Counted from the stretch's first letter, positions 47,686 through 56,514 are shown. The stretch is DNA of 64,000 nucleotides from Acinetobacter lwoffii (GCF_024129435.1 NZ_JAMXXN010000006.1:1-64000); one strand, 5' to 3'. The notes: generated from the letters alone by a model not told the origin. Numbers and translations: made by a program.

Positions 47686-48702
47686 ATGATCGTTTTAGGC
47701 TTGGAAACGTCGTGTGATGAAACAGGACTTGCGCTGTATGACAGCGAGTTGGGTTTGCGCGGACAGGTGCTTTATAGCCAGATTAAACTGCATGCAGAAT
47801 ATGGCGGTGTAGTTCCAGAGCTGGCGTCACGTGATCATGTGCGTAAACTGATTCCACTCATCAATGAGCTGCTTGAACAGAGCGGCGTGAAAAAATCAGA
47901 AATTGATGCAGTCGCATATACCCGTGGCCCGGGTCTGATGGGCGCACTCATGACCGGTGCATTGTTTGGTCGTACTTTGGCCTTTGCGCTGAATAAACCC
48001 GCAATTGGTGTGCATCATATGGAAGGTCATATGCTGGCACCTTTATTGTCAGAAACTCCGCCTGAGTTTCCATTTGTCGCATTGTTGGTATCGGGTGGAC
48101 ATTCTCAGCTCATGGCTGCTTATGGCATTGGCCAGTATGAACTCTTGGGTGAATCCATTGATGATGCGGCAGGCGAAGCATTTGATAAAGTCGCGAAGAT
48201 GATGGGTCTGCCGTATCCGGGTGGCCCGAATATTTCCAAACTGGCAGAGCAGGGCGATCCAAATGCATTTGCATTCCCGCGACCAATGCTGCATCAAGGT
48301 TTAGAATTTTCATTCAGTGGTCTAAAAACCGCAGTTTCTGTACAAATGAAAAAACTCGGTGATGAAAACCGCGATGCCGATATCGCTGCCAGTTTTCAGG
48401 AAGCCATTGTCGATACTCTGGTGAAAAAGTCGGTGAAAGCACTGAAGCAAACGGGGCTTAAACGCCTGGTGATTGCGGGCGGTGTTAGTGCCAACAAGCG
48501 TTTACGTGAGCGTTTAGAAGCAGATTTAGCCAAGATTCGTGCATCTGTTTATTATGCTGAACCTGCACTCTGTACAGACAATGGTGCCATGATTGCTTTT
48601 GCGGGCTATCAGCGTCTCAAAGCAGGACAGCATGATGGCTTGGCTGTGACGACAACTCCACGTTGGCCAATGACGGAACTGACTAATCCGACTGAGGCAT
48701 AG
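47686..48702 (+). CDS. tsaD: tRNA N6-adenosine threonylcarbamoyltransferase
   Basis: TsaD transfers threonylcarbamoyl to A37 of ANN-decoding tRNAs (t6A). The 338-residue protein begins [19 protein letters not shown]. It has the iron-binding [11 protein letters not shown] motif, the ATP-binding [33 protein letters not shown], and the late [13 protein letters not shown] and [16 protein letters not shown]. The start is set at the ATG 47686, where family members begin; the frame is open upstream to 47596 but that part is not conserved-looking. It is divergent from rpsU and essential in most bacteria. Confidence 0.96.
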   Translation: MIVLGLETSCDETGLALYDSELGLRGQVLYSQIKLHAEYGGVVPELASRDHVRKLIPLINELLEQSGVKKSEIDAVAYTRGPGLMGALMTGALFGRTLAFALNKPAIGVHHMEGHMLAPLLSETPPEFPFVALLVSGGHSQLMAAYGIGQYELLGESIDDAAGEAFDKVAKMMGLPYPGGPNISKLAEQGDPNAFAFPRPMLHQGLEFSFSGLKTAVSVQMKKLGDENRDADIAASFQEAIVDTLVKKSVKALKQTGLKRLVIAGGVSANKRLRERLEADLAKIRASVYYAEPALCTDNGAMIAFAGYQRLKAGQHDGLAVTTTPRWPMTELTNPTEA

Positions 48703-48717
48703 ATTTCAGGCTTGAAG

Positions 48718-48742
48718 AAAAGAGGCTTAGGCCTCTTTTTTA
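48718..48742 (+). terminator. Terminator of tsaD
   Basis: The stem AAAGAGGC / GCCTCTTT, loop TTAG, is followed by T-run. Confidence 0.9.
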
Positions 48743-48906
48743 TTGTGAATTTTTAAATGAAAACTTATAGCAACGGTATGTTGTAAATATATAGTTTTAT
48801 AGCTGTATTTAGAACTCTTATATTCTATTGAAACTGGAAAAATAGTTTAATAGCTTAAGTTGATATCATGCATATTTTTACAGGTTTGCAGCAGAGGCAA
48901 TCTCGA

Positions 48907-49866
48907 ATGGAAAATATAAATTTCAAAAGTTTTCAGGATGCTGGAGAGGCGGTGTTAAAGTTTTTGCATCAGCATTTTGGCTTTAATTTATGGATGATCA
49001 CCCGGGTAGAAGGCCAAGACTGGATTGTGCTGCAAAGTGAAGATCATGGTTATGATATACGACCCGGTCAAGTGTTTCAGTGGGCTGATTCTTTTTGTTC
49101 TCATATGGTCGCAGGTAAGGCCCCGAGAATTGCCCCCCGCTCTGAAGAAATTCCTTTATACGCCACAGCGCCGATTAATCAGCAGGTCTGTATAAAATCT
49201 TATATTGGTCAGCCACTCCTTAAAGAAGATGGCAGTTTGTTTGGAACACTCTGTGCGATTGATCCAGAAACCAAATCGGAAGCTATTGTGCAAGATATGC
49301 AATTGGTCGAGTTATTGGGACAATTGCTCAGTTCGATCTTGCAGGCAGAATTGCGTCAAAGTGAGCAGGTACGTCAACATGAATTATTGCAGGAAGAAGC
49401 CAGTAAAGATGAATTGACCGGGCTCTATAATCGTCGGGCCTGGGAAAAACTGCTGCGAGCTGAAGAAGAGCGTTGTAAGCAATATGGTCATCCCGCCGCT
49501 GTATTATTTATTGACCTGAATGACCTAAAAAAGTTGAATGATAGTTTGGGTCATGATGAAGGTGACAAGCTGATTCAAAATGCGGCGCAGGTATTGCGAG
49601 ATAACGTACGAATCAATGATATTGTTGCTCGTTTAGGTGGCGATGAGTTTGTGATTCTTAGCGTGGAAAATGATGAAACGGGTACTGAAAGTTTAGTGGA
49701 TCGTTTAATTAATGCCTTTGCAGCAGCAAACATTGGCGCAGCGATTGGTATGGCAATGCGTCATCCAAGTCAGGGCTTATTTGCAGCACTCGCACAAGCG
49801 GATCAGAACATGTTTGAGTATAAACGTCGGAAAAAATCCAGTGAATCCATGACCAATCTAAAATAA
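48907..49866 (+). CDS. GAF-GGDEF diguanylate cyclase
   Basis: The 319-residue cytoplasmic protein has an N-terminal GAF domain (about 5-145, with SYIGQPLLKEDGSLFGTLCAID), a short helical linker and a GGDEF domain. The GGDEF domain has DELTGLYNRRAWEK, FIDLNDLKKLNDSLGHDEGD and an intact RLGGDEFVIL active site. The inhibitory I-site RxxD is present as RIND exactly five residues before GGDEF. It should therefore make cyclic-di-GMP with product inhibition, gated by whatever the GAF domain senses. ATG 48907 is preferred over 48868 because AGAGG lies 9 bases upstream. Confidence 0.92.
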   Translation: MENINFKSFQDAGEAVLKFLHQHFGFNLWMITRVEGQDWIVLQSEDHGYDIRPGQVFQWADSFCSHMVAGKAPRIAPRSEEIPLYATAPINQQVCIKSYIGQPLLKEDGSLFGTLCAIDPETKSEAIVQDMQLVELLGQLLSSILQAELRQSEQVRQHELLQEEASKDELTGLYNRRAWEKLLRAEEERCKQYGHPAAVLFIDLNDLKKLNDSLGHDEGDKLIQNAAQVLRDNVRINDIVARLGGDEFVILSVENDETGTESLVDRLINAFAAANIGAAIGMAMRHPSQGLFAALAQADQNMFEYKRRKKSSESMTNLK

Positions 49867-49989
49867 TTGACGCTTTAAATCTTCTTTAAATGATTAAGTA
49901 TTTCATATCATAAAAATGATCATTTTCTATGCTCTAAAGTTATCCTATCTTTCAATATTCTCTTTCATAGCCATGTATGAAAGTTGAGC

Positions 49990-50271
49990 ATGATTCTCCA
50001 TAAAAAGAAAATTCAATCCGTCTTTAACTTAACCATTACAAATTTTATAAGCTTTGTTGCAAAGTTAATCGATCTAATTAAATGCGCTTTAAGTGTGTTG
50101 AAAAGTGACTCTGGTAAGGAACAAGATTCAAATAAGCAATTCATTTCTTATGATAATTGTTGTTTGAAATATACATTAAAATTACAGAACCAAAAAATTC
50201 TTTGTTTAAAGATAAAGCGCTATCGAAGGATAAAGCTGGCTGCCAAGAAAAAATATTACTGGCAGAAATAG
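49990..50271 (+). CDS. Doubtful small basic ORF, 93 aa
   Basis: The frame reads MILHKKKIQSVFNLTITNFI and ends in KRYRRIKLAAKKKYYWQK. It is lysine-rich, with one weak hydrophobic stretch, in a strongly AT-rich gap between the cyclase and a lipoprotein gene (49867-50354). No clear ribosome binding site and no recognisable family. Apart from this ORF the 488-bp gap shows nothing definite. Confidence 0.25.
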   Translation: MILHKKKIQSVFNLTITNFISFVAKLIDLIKCALSVLKSDSGKEQDSNKQFISYDNCCLKYTLKLQNQKILCLKIKRYRRIKLAAKKKYYWQK

Positions 50272-50354
50272 CATTTGAGCTATTCAGTTTCGAGATGGTC
50301 AATCTTTAGTGATCACCAAATAAAAATGCAAAGAAATTTTAGGGAATAAATTTT

Positions 50355-51401
50355 ATGAAAAAGCCGATTTTTATTTTTGGACTCGCTCTTGTCTCGGGTT
50401 TAATGAGTGCCTGTGGCGGTGGTAGGGGAAGTAGCTCAGACAGTCCTACTGTCACTACACCTCCAAATGTTCCTAAGGAAAGTATTTCCCCTGAGCTTTC
50501 AGAGGAGTTTGTCCCGTTTGAAGATCAGGATATTGTAAAGAAAATTCGCGATAAAATTTCCGGAAATACCAGTAATGATACCGACTATAATGTTGCTCTA
50601 GGTCACATGATTGGAGAAGTATTCGCAGATTATCCTTATGGGCGTACTGCACGTATTATCAAAATTTATAATTTGGGCATCAATAGTATTAAATATCCAA
50701 ATCTGATCTGTTCGGAAGTCAATACCACTGGTTCGGTCAAAACCCTGAAATTAAAAACAGATAAAGATAACTGTATTATTCTGGATAAAACTTACCGTAA
50801 AGGCTCAAACATTACTCAGACGGTGAATGGTGACACGACGACTTTAAGCTTTAGCAATGTCCGTTATGGTTCAAATGTAGATTTTAATCTCAAGGACGAC
50901 TACCTGATTTCTGGCACAATTGTGCATCGTAAAACCAAAAATAACATGGGGCAATCCGAATCTTATCAAATCGATCAGTTGGAATTCCAGCGTATCGCCG
51001 AGACCGGTCAGGCAGGTACTTCTGGAATCGCGTTTGATACAAAGAGCAAAGAATATCTGCAGGTGCGTAATTATAATTACAGATTGGTCGATGATTATGG
51101 CAGTGGCAGTAATGGGATTCGTACCTTAACCAGTCGTGGTACGATTATCGGTCAGCCTGATCTGGCAGATTATCGTTACAGTTTTGATTTTAATACCACG
51201 ACACCATTTAAAATGGATGAAACCGTATTAAATAACTATAAGCATTTGCCAAAAGAGGGCGTGCTTAGAATTAAGGACAGCGATGATCAGGTAATTGAGG
51301 TCAAACAGAACCAGCCTGAATCATTGAAGGCTACTGTTTATTTCAATGGCAGTGAAATTGATGACCTGCTATGGTCTACCATTATCGGTGATAAACAATA
51401 A
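50355..51401 (+). CDS. Lipoprotein of unknown function, 348 aa
   Basis: The protein begins MKKPIFIFGLALVSGLMSACGGG, a type II signal peptide with lipobox MSAC. A glycine/serine linker (GGGRGSSSDS) and a Thr/Pro stretch follow, typical of surface-anchored lipoproteins. The remaining 300 residues look beta-rich with many Asn, Asp, Thr and Tyr. There are two cysteines in the middle (LICSEV and DNCIIL) that could pair. I recognise no domain. It is flanked by an AT-rich gap and a terminator, so it is monocistronic. Confidence 0.78.
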   Translation: MKKPIFIFGLALVSGLMSACGGGRGSSSDSPTVTTPPNVPKESISPELSEEFVPFEDQDIVKKIRDKISGNTSNDTDYNVALGHMIGEVFADYPYGRTARIIKIYNLGINSIKYPNLICSEVNTTGSVKTLKLKTDKDNCIILDKTYRKGSNITQTVNGDTTTLSFSNVRYGSNVDFNLKDDYLISGTIVHRKTKNNMGQSESYQIDQLEFQRIAETGQAGTSGIAFDTKSKEYLQVRNYNYRLVDDYGSGSNGIRTLTSRGTIIGQPDLADYRYSFDFNTTTPFKMDETVLNNYKHLPKEGVLRIKDSDDQVIEVKQNQPESLKATVYFNGSEIDDLLWSTIIGDKQ

Positions 51402-51412
51402 TTCGAGATGTC

Positions 51413-51443
51413 AAAAAAGCCCTGTATTTCCAGGGCTTTTTTT
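51413..51443 (+). terminator. Terminator of the 50355 lipoprotein gene
   Basis: The stem AAAAAAGCCCTG / CAGGGCTTTTTT, loop TATTTC, is followed by T-rich sequence. Confidence 0.92.
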
Positions 51444-51502
51444 ATTATTGATTGGGGAGAAGTCTTTATTACAAAACTATTTTGAATAGCCGTGCTAATA
51501 AA

Positions 51503-51823
51503 TCAGGTAACTGTAGCATCCAATAACAATTCGGCGGGATAAACCGCTTGCCATGAAGTTTTAAACTGTTTATGCACTTGGTCAATTGGGAAAGTACTGA
51601 GTTTTGCAATATTTTGCGCTTTTTGAATATTGTCGGCGCGCATATATGCAATCAAATAGTCCTGACCATGAAGTTGCAGATAAAACCAGGACTCGACATG
51701 AACCTGTTCAGCCTTAAGCGTTTCAATTACTTCGTCTTGACGTGCTTTCAAAGTACGCTGCCAGTCATGAACTTGCTGCATGTGTAAGGGCTTAAGTTGA
51801 ATGAGAACTGCGCCGACATCCAT
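51503..51823 (-). CDS. DUF6176-like small protein
   Basis: The 106-residue protein begins MDVGAVLIQLKPLHMQQVHDWQRTL and continues ESWFYLQLHGQDYLIAYMRADN. This pattern resembles the DUF6176 family of small dimeric alpha/beta-barrel-like proteins, whose function is unknown. ATG 51823 is chosen because the family begins there; the frame is open up to 51916 but that part would overlap the ATPase gene and its terminator. The terminator at 51872-51899 separates it from the ATPase gene upstream. Confidence 0.65.
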   Translation of the reverse strand: MDVGAVLIQLKPLHMQQVHDWQRTLKARQDEVIETLKAEQVHVESWFYLQLHGQDYLIAYMRADNIQKAQNIAKLSTFPIDQVHKQFKTSWQAVYPAELLLDATVT

Positions 51824-51871
51824 AATTTTAATTTTCTTTTGAATATCATCATTATATAAATGATTTATATG

Positions 51872-51899
51872 AAAAAAGCGACCTGAACCGGTCGCTTTT
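51872..51899 (-). terminator. Terminator of the DUF815 ATPase gene
   Basis: The stem AAAAGCGACC / GGTCGCTTTT lies directly after the stop. It ends in T-run on the minus strand. Confidence 0.85.
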
Positions 51900-51905
51900 A
51901 AGTTG

Positions 51906-52778
51906 TTAAGAGGCATTTAGTTGGGTTGAACCAATCCAGTGTTTGGAAAACTGATAGGCAGCACGTCCTGAACGTTGACCGCGTGCCTGACACCAGCGTA
52001 GGGCTTCAGCACGGGTTTCTGGCGTGAGTTCCATGCCTGCCTTTTTGAGGTAATGTTCGACAATTTCCAAATACAGGTTCTGATCCATTGGATAGAAAGA
52101 CAGCCATAAACCAAAGCGGTCAGACAGTGAAATTTTTTCTTCAATCGCTTCCTGAGGATGTAATTCAGTATATTGCGGCACATCAACTCGGGTAACGGGC
52201 GTATTTTCATGCATGAATTCGGGTAATAAATGACGACGGTTACTGGTCGCATAAATCACAAAATTGCTGGAACCGGACTGTAAAGAACCATCCAGAACAC
52301 TCTTTAAACTGCGATAATTTTCATCTTCGGCATTAAAGGCCAGATCATCACAGTAGACAATAAACTTCTCTGGACGCTCTGCAATGAGTTGCTGAATTTG
52401 AGGCAGATCGGATAAATCATCCCGTTCGATTTCAATTAATCGTAACCCTTGATCTGCATACTCGGTGAGTAGGGCACGAACAATGGAGGATTTACCCGTA
52501 CCGCGTGAACCGGTCAGTAAGACATCATTGGCAGGTAAGCCGTTTAAAAACTGCAACGTGTTCTGGATGACTTTTTCTTTTTGTCGCTCAATCCCTTTTA
52601 AATCGGCCAGTTCCATCTGTCTAAGCTGATGAATAGGTTTGAGTTCACCATGTTGCCATTTATAGGCATGAGCAGAAAAATCAGGAATTTGTTTTAGTTC
52701 GGGCAGACTTTGCTGAAGTTGCTGCAGAACAGTCGAAAGGGCATTTAAAATATGGTCAGGTAACTCAATTTTCGCCAT
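51906..52778 (-). CDS. DUF815-type AAA ATPase
   Basis: The 290-residue cytoplasmic P-loop ATPase has Walker A GSRGTGKSS near residues 93-101 and a Walker B-like FIVYCDDLAF near 138-147. A sensor-1 region YATSNRRHLLPEFM and DRFGLWLSFYPMDQ, highly typical of DUF815, follow. DUF815 proteins are conserved AAA+ ATPases of unknown function. A serine-rich basic C-terminus follows the lid helices. It is alone on its strand and divergent from the phospholipase gene. Confidence 0.88.
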   Translation of the reverse strand: MAKIELPDHILNALSTVLQQLQQSLPELKQIPDFSAHAYKWQHGELKPIHQLRQMELADLKGIERQKEKVIQNTLQFLNGLPANDVLLTGSRGTGKSSIVRALLTEYADQGLRLIEIERDDLSDLPQIQQLIAERPEKFIVYCDDLAFNAEDENYRSLKSVLDGSLQSGSSNFVIYATSNRRHLLPEFMHENTPVTRVDVPQYTELHPQEAIEEKISLSDRFGLWLSFYPMDQNLYLEIVEHYLKKAGMELTPETRAEALRWCQARGQRSGRAAYQFSKHWIGSTQLNAS

Positions 52779-52966
52779 GATTTAACATTACAGATTTAAA
52801 ATTATGGCTAAGATAGTACCATTGCAAAATTCACAGTCAAAGCCAGAAAAGTATGATAATTTGCTTAAAGTAGAGAATTTTCGTTATTGTAGAGGATAGA
52901 AAATTTGTACACATTTTCTGGCTCTGGGTACGAGCTGTATCAAGAATAAATATAGGGAAAAGGCAG

Positions 52967-54478
52967 ATGCTGTTTAAAGATTTTACTCAGGATATTAATC
53001 CACATCAGGCCTATCGTATTAAAAAGCTCAAGCAGCAGCTGCAACAGGCTGAGTCCTATGAGGAATGGAAATATATTGCCCTGAAAATAGATGAAGAATC
53101 AGGTGCACAGGAATGGAAATTTGATAACAGTTCACCCTACTTTGATGCAGAAGTGATCGCACATCGTCTGGGTAAATTACGACGCTATCGACAACAAAAG
53201 CGCACCCGTGACCTGATGTATATTTTGCGCGAAGGCCTGAGCTACGATATTGCCAACATTGCCCATCCTCTACTGTTTACCGAAGCCTATGTGGGCACTA
53301 AAAGAATTATTGAAGATTATGTCGAAGAAGTCAGCCAAGGCTTAGCCTATATTGCTTCAATAGACTGTACCTGTCTCAGTATGGAAGAAAAAATCGAATA
53401 TTTTCAGCATTGTCAGCGCGCCTATGGCCAGCCAGCCCTGATGTTTTCCGGTGGTTCGACGCTGGGTCTGTTTCATACTGGTGTATGCAAAGCCTTAATG
53501 GAGCAGGACTTGTTGCCGAAGGTAATGTCCGGTTCAAGTGCGGGTGCCATCATGACCGCCATGTTAGGTGTATCCAAACCTTCGCAATATATTGATATTT
53601 TGAAAGGCCATAATTTCTTTCATGAGGCTTTTCATTTCCGCACCATGAGTGAATTGATGAAAGGTAATGGTGGTCTGGCGGATGTAAAATATCTAAAAAA
53701 ATTTCTGGTCGAAAATCTGGGTGATCTGACCTTCGAAGAAGCACTCAAAACCTCAGGTCTGCATATCAATATTGCGGTTGCACCTTATGATGCTGGACAG
53801 GATGCACGCATTTTAAATGCCTATACTTCTCCGGATTTGCTGGTCTGGAGTGCGGTACTGGCGTCTTGTGCGGTGCCGGTTCTGTTTCCACCGGTTCGTT
53901 TGACCAGTAAGCGCTATGATGGTCAATATACGCCTTATATGGGTTCAACCCGCTGGGTGGATGGCAGCGTGCGCAGTGATTTTCCGCAGGAGAAAATGGC
54001 ACGCCTGTATAATATTAATTATACCATTGCCAGTCAGACCAACCCGCATATCGTGCCATTCATGCAGGATGATATTTCACGTTTCCGTAAAGGTACCTTG
54101 AGCTGGCCGCAACGGATTGTTCGCCGTCAGGGCGCGGTGATTACCAAAGGCATGATGGATTTTGCCAGAGAGCATGCCGGAAGCTTACCTCCTGTACGCC
54201 GTCTGCTGGATCATGGCTATGGTGTAGTTGACCAGCGTTATTATGGTGATGTGAATATTGTCGGTAAATATAGCCTGCGCCACTATAGCTATATGTTGCA
54301 GAATCCACGGCCGTATCTGTTTAAAATTTTACAGCGTGAAGGCGAGCGTGCCACATGGCCGAAAATTTCCCTCATTGAGACTCAGGAACGGGTCGGGAAA
54401 ACTATTCAGCATTGTCTGGAGCTGCTAAATTATCAGCATACACTTAATCCAATACCTGAATACATTGCCACGACTTAA
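52967..54478 (+). CDS. DUF3336/patatin-like phospholipase
   Basis: The 503-residue protein has an N-terminal DUF3336 region (about 10-150) followed by a patatin domain. The oxyanion loop is FSGGSTLGLFHTGV (160-173), the nucleophile elbow is GSSAG with Ser191, and the dyad aspartate lies in WVDGSVRSDFP near residue 331. These enzymes are lipid acyl hydrolases related to yeast Tgl3-5 triacylglycerol lipases. No signal peptide is visible, so it is likely cytoplasmic or membrane-associated. Its last 14 bases overlap the kinase-like gene, implying translational coupling. Confidence 0.9.
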   Translation: MLFKDFTQDINPHQAYRIKKLKQQLQQAESYEEWKYIALKIDEESGAQEWKFDNSSPYFDAEVIAHRLGKLRRYRQQKRTRDLMYILREGLSYDIANIAHPLLFTEAYVGTKRIIEDYVEEVSQGLAYIASIDCTCLSMEEKIEYFQHCQRAYGQPALMFSGGSTLGLFHTGVCKALMEQDLLPKVMSGSSAGAIMTAMLGVSKPSQYIDILKGHNFFHEAFHFRTMSELMKGNGGLADVKYLKKFLVENLGDLTFEEALKTSGLHINIAVAPYDAGQDARILNAYTSPDLLVWSAVLASCAVPVLFPPVRLTSKRYDGQYTPYMGSTRWVDGSVRSDFPQEKMARLYNINYTIASQTNPHIVPFMQDDISRFRKGTLSWPQRIVRRQGAVITKGMMDFAREHAGSLPPVRRLLDHGYGVVDQRYYGDVNIVGKYSLRHYSYMLQNPRPYLFKILQREGERATWPKISLIETQERVGKTIQHCLELLNYQHTLNPIPEYIATT

Positions 54479-55286
54479 TTTAGATCATCTCGATATTTCT
54501 GATTTTGAACTACGAACCAAAGCCCGTAGTCTGGGTTTTGGTCGGCGTCTTTATTATGCCAAGGGAAATGCGCTCTGGCTAAAAACCCAGATATCGCATA
54601 GATCTGATAGTTTAATATCATCTCCACATGCTGAACTAGGCTGGCAACATGAGCTGGATTTTTATCAGGCTCATGCCAGCTCAGGTGATCTAAATTTTTT
54701 CCTTCCACATCAAATTATTCAACAGCCTTTCAAGATCAATCATGAACAATTTGAGCAGGCCTTAATTCTGGTCGATGCGCCGGCGCATTTTCAGATCATG
54801 CCGCATCAGCAATCCATCACGCAAATTCGGCAACATTTGCTGCAAGCTGTGGAGCCTTTAATCTGCCTGCAAGAATTGGGTTATTTGCATGCCGATTTAA
54901 AGCAGGAACATTTTGTAAATAATCAGGGCAGGGTCTGCCTGCTTGATTTTGAGCATGTCCAAATACTCCATCAGAATGACCTGCATGAACTGAATGCGAC
55001 ACCGCGTTATATGGCGCCGGAACTGTTCCAAGGCCAAGCCAAGAGCCTACAAAGTGAAGTTTATGCTTTGGGTGTTATTTTTTATGAGTGGTTGAGTGGT
55101 CAGCGTTTACAGGCGACAGATTATCTGGATTGGGCCTTTTTGCATTGTCAGCGTCTGAAAGTTGAGTTACCGCAGCACTTACAGGCTTTTCAAGGCTTAT
55201 TAGAAGAAATGTTAAGTAAGCAGAAGCAGCATAGATTGGCCGATTTTCAAGCTGTGAAAGACTACTTAATGACTGAAATTGAATGA
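54465..55286 (+). CDS. Protein-kinase-fold protein, atypical catalytic loop
   Basis: The 273-residue cytoplasmic protein has a kinase fold. A nucleotide loop (LGFGRRLYYAKGNALWLK, 23-40) carries the ATP lysine K40, and E63 is a likely alpha-C glutamate. The catalytic loop HADLKQEHF (142-150) keeps D144 but has Ala for the HRD arginine and His149 for the Mg-binding Asn. The metal motif is DFE (161-163) instead of DFG, and an RYMAPEL segment (181-187) and SEVYALGVIFYEWLSG follow. Some lipopolysaccharide-kinase-like families also have His at that Asn position, so activity is possible. The TTG start overlaps the patatin gene by 14 bp. Confidence 0.75.
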   Translation: MPRLNLDHLDISDFELRTKARSLGFGRRLYYAKGNALWLKTQISHRSDSLISSPHAELGWQHELDFYQAHASSGDLNFFLPHQIIQQPFKINHEQFEQALILVDAPAHFQIMPHQQSITQIRQHLLQAVEPLICLQELGYLHADLKQEHFVNNQGRVCLLDFEHVQILHQNDLHELNATPRYMAPELFQGQAKSLQSEVYALGVIFYEWLSGQRLQATDYLDWAFLHCQRLKVELPQHLQAFQGLLEEMLSKQKQHRLADFQAVKDYLMTEIE

Positions 55287-55353
55287 GAAAAATACAATAA
55301 AACTTGAATTGTTTCTTATTTAATCAAACGAGTGTTTTTTTATGATAAACGGC

Positions 55354-55380
55354 TTGTCAGCTGGAAATGATCTCTATAAT
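55354..55380 (+). promoter_or_regulatory. Promoter of the first tRNA unit
   Basis: TTGTCA (-35) and a perfect TATAAT (-10, 55375-55380) are separated by 15 bases. The first tRNA begins 13 bases downstream. Confidence 0.75.
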
Positions 55381-55393
55381 ATACACAGCCATT

Positions 55394-55478
55394 GGGGACG
55401 TGGCGAAATTGGTAGACGCACTGGATTTAGGTTCCAGCGCCGCGAGGTGTGAGAGTTCGAGTCTCTCCGTCCCCACCA
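55394..55478 (+). tRNA. tRNA-Leu (TAG), copy 1a
   Basis: The 85-base gene has CCA encoded. The acceptor stem GGGGACG / CGTCCCC, the anticodon stem CTGGA/TCCAG around loop TTTAGGT (anticodon TAG), the long variable arm and GTTCGAGTC are as expected for a leucine tRNA. Confidence 0.95.
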
Positions 55479-55513
55479 ATCGATATTTGGGCAACTGGAT
55501 ATTGGGTGGAAGT

Positions 55514-55587
55514 AGAGGATTGGTGTAATGGTAGCATGACGGTCTCCAAAACCGTTCGTCAAGGTTCGAATCCTTGATCCTCTGCCA
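55514..55587 (+). tRNA. tRNA-Trp (CCA), copy a
   Basis: The 74-base gene has CCA encoded. The acceptor is AGAGGAT/ATCCTCT with A1-U72 and G73. The anticodon loop CTCCAAA gives CCA. The T-arm is CAAGG TTCGAAT CCTTG. The D-arm (GTGT...GCAT) is built from wobble pairs and a short TAATGGTA loop, unlike the usual bacterial tRNA-Trp D-arm. Confidence 0.9.
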
Positions 55588-55626
55588 AAGTTTGAAAGAA
55601 ATCCAACGTTAAGTTGGTACCCTGAT

Positions 55627-55711
55627 GGGGACGTGGCGAAATTGGTAGACGCACTGGATTTAGGTTCCAGCGCCGCGAGGTGTGAGAGTTCGAGTCTCTC
55701 CGTCCCCACCA
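55627..55711 (+). tRNA. tRNA-Leu (TAG), copy 1b
   Basis: Identical in sequence to the gene at 55394-55478. It ends the first transcription unit. Confidence 0.95.
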
Positions 55712-55718
55712 TCATATT

Positions 55719-55745
55719 AAAGCAAGGCTAATGCCTTGCTTTTTT
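55719..55745 (+). terminator. Terminator of the first tRNA unit
   Basis: The stem AAAGCAAGGC / GCCTTGCTTT, loop TAAT, is followed by T6. Confidence 0.9.
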
Positions 55746-56049
55746 ATTACCTGAAATTTGAGGGCGGTTTTTTTAGTACCAGATTTTTGCTGTCATGGTT
55801 GATGAACATCAATGCGTTCTGGGCTTAAATTATCTAGCGAATGATTGCAAGGGCAGGGCTTTAGTAAATTTCATTGTATTGCTGCAATAATTCATGCGAT
55901 CTGTATATTCAATAATTTAAATGTTATATGGATCAGTCCCATGGTGTCTATCAATCTTATATATTGGCCTAAATAGATTGGTATTTGATCAATAATGAAT
56001 TAAATGATTAATTTTTGATATAAAAGTATTTAGCTTTCTATAGAACTAC
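55746..56049. other. AT-rich spacer with no recognised gene
   Basis: About 300 bases between the first tRNA unit and the next promoter. Only short frames and no hairpin with a T-run; nothing further seen. Confidence 0.6.
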
Positions 56050-56076
56050 TTGTGAATCAGGTCTGATCGCTATAAT
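56050..56076 (+). promoter_or_regulatory. Promoter of the tRNA-Leu(CAG) unit
   Basis: TTGTGA and TATAAT (56071-56076) have a 15-base spacer. TATAATATACACAG is shared with the other two tRNA promoters. Confidence 0.7.
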
Positions 56077-56088
56077 ATACACAGTCAT

Positions 56089-56174
56089 GGGGATATGGCG
56101 GAATTGGTAGACGCACTGTGTTCAGGTCGCAGCGCCCTCTGGGCGTGAGAGTTCGAGTCTCTCTATCCCCACCA
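56089..56174 (+). tRNA. tRNA-Leu (CAG)
   Basis: The 86-base gene has CCA encoded. The acceptor is GGGGATA / TATCCCC, the loop TTCAGGT gives anticodon CAG, the long variable arm is GCGCCCTCTGGGCGT, and the T-arm is GTTCGAGTC. It is a single-gene unit between the two duplicated blocks. Confidence 0.95.
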
Positions 56175-56181
56175 TCATATT

Positions 56182-56209
56182 AAAGCAAGGCGAGTGCCTT
56201 GCTTTTTTA
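56182..56209 (+). terminator. Terminator of the tRNA-Leu(CAG) unit
   Basis: The stem AAAGCAAGGC / GCCTTGCTTT, loop GAGT, has T6. It is the same stem as the other two tRNA terminators. The following 300 bases to 56514 are AT-rich without a gene. Confidence 0.9.
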
Positions 56210-56514
56210 TTGCCTGAAATTTAGTAAAGCTGTTGTTATTTATGCTGTGTTGTATTCTGCATTCCATGCACAACTTCAAAAATAATTTATGAATAAGAGT
56301 TTCAGTATTCTGAATGCCCATGCTGATCAAGATTAGAAGGTCATTTGAGTTTTAATTTGAAATATTGGAATTGAATCGAAATGATTAAAAACAACGAATC
56401 GACAGTCATATCCTAAAATGAATCAAATTTTCGGCATATATTTTATAAAAAATTAAAAATAGAACTAACTGTTTATTTTATAGCGGAATAGATTGTGATT
56501 GCTTGTAAAATCGC

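Larger units (their letters stand above)
55370..55728 (+). repeat. Copy 1 of a perfect 359-bp tRNA-block repeat
   Basis: Runs from the base before the -10 region through three tRNAs into the terminator stem. It is identical base for base to 56531-56889 (period 1161). The bases just outside the copies differ. Confidence 0.95.

Noticed and set aside
48706..48906. Start of the diguanylate cyclase at ATG 48868
   Set aside because: It lacks a ribosome binding site, while ATG 48907 has AGAGG at the right distance; the GAF domain is unaffected.
55374..55715. 113-codon frame on the minus strand, repeated at 56535-56876
   Set aside because: It is antisense to the tRNA genes and repeats exactly with them. 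It is a well-known spurious type of ORF caused by tRNA sequence.
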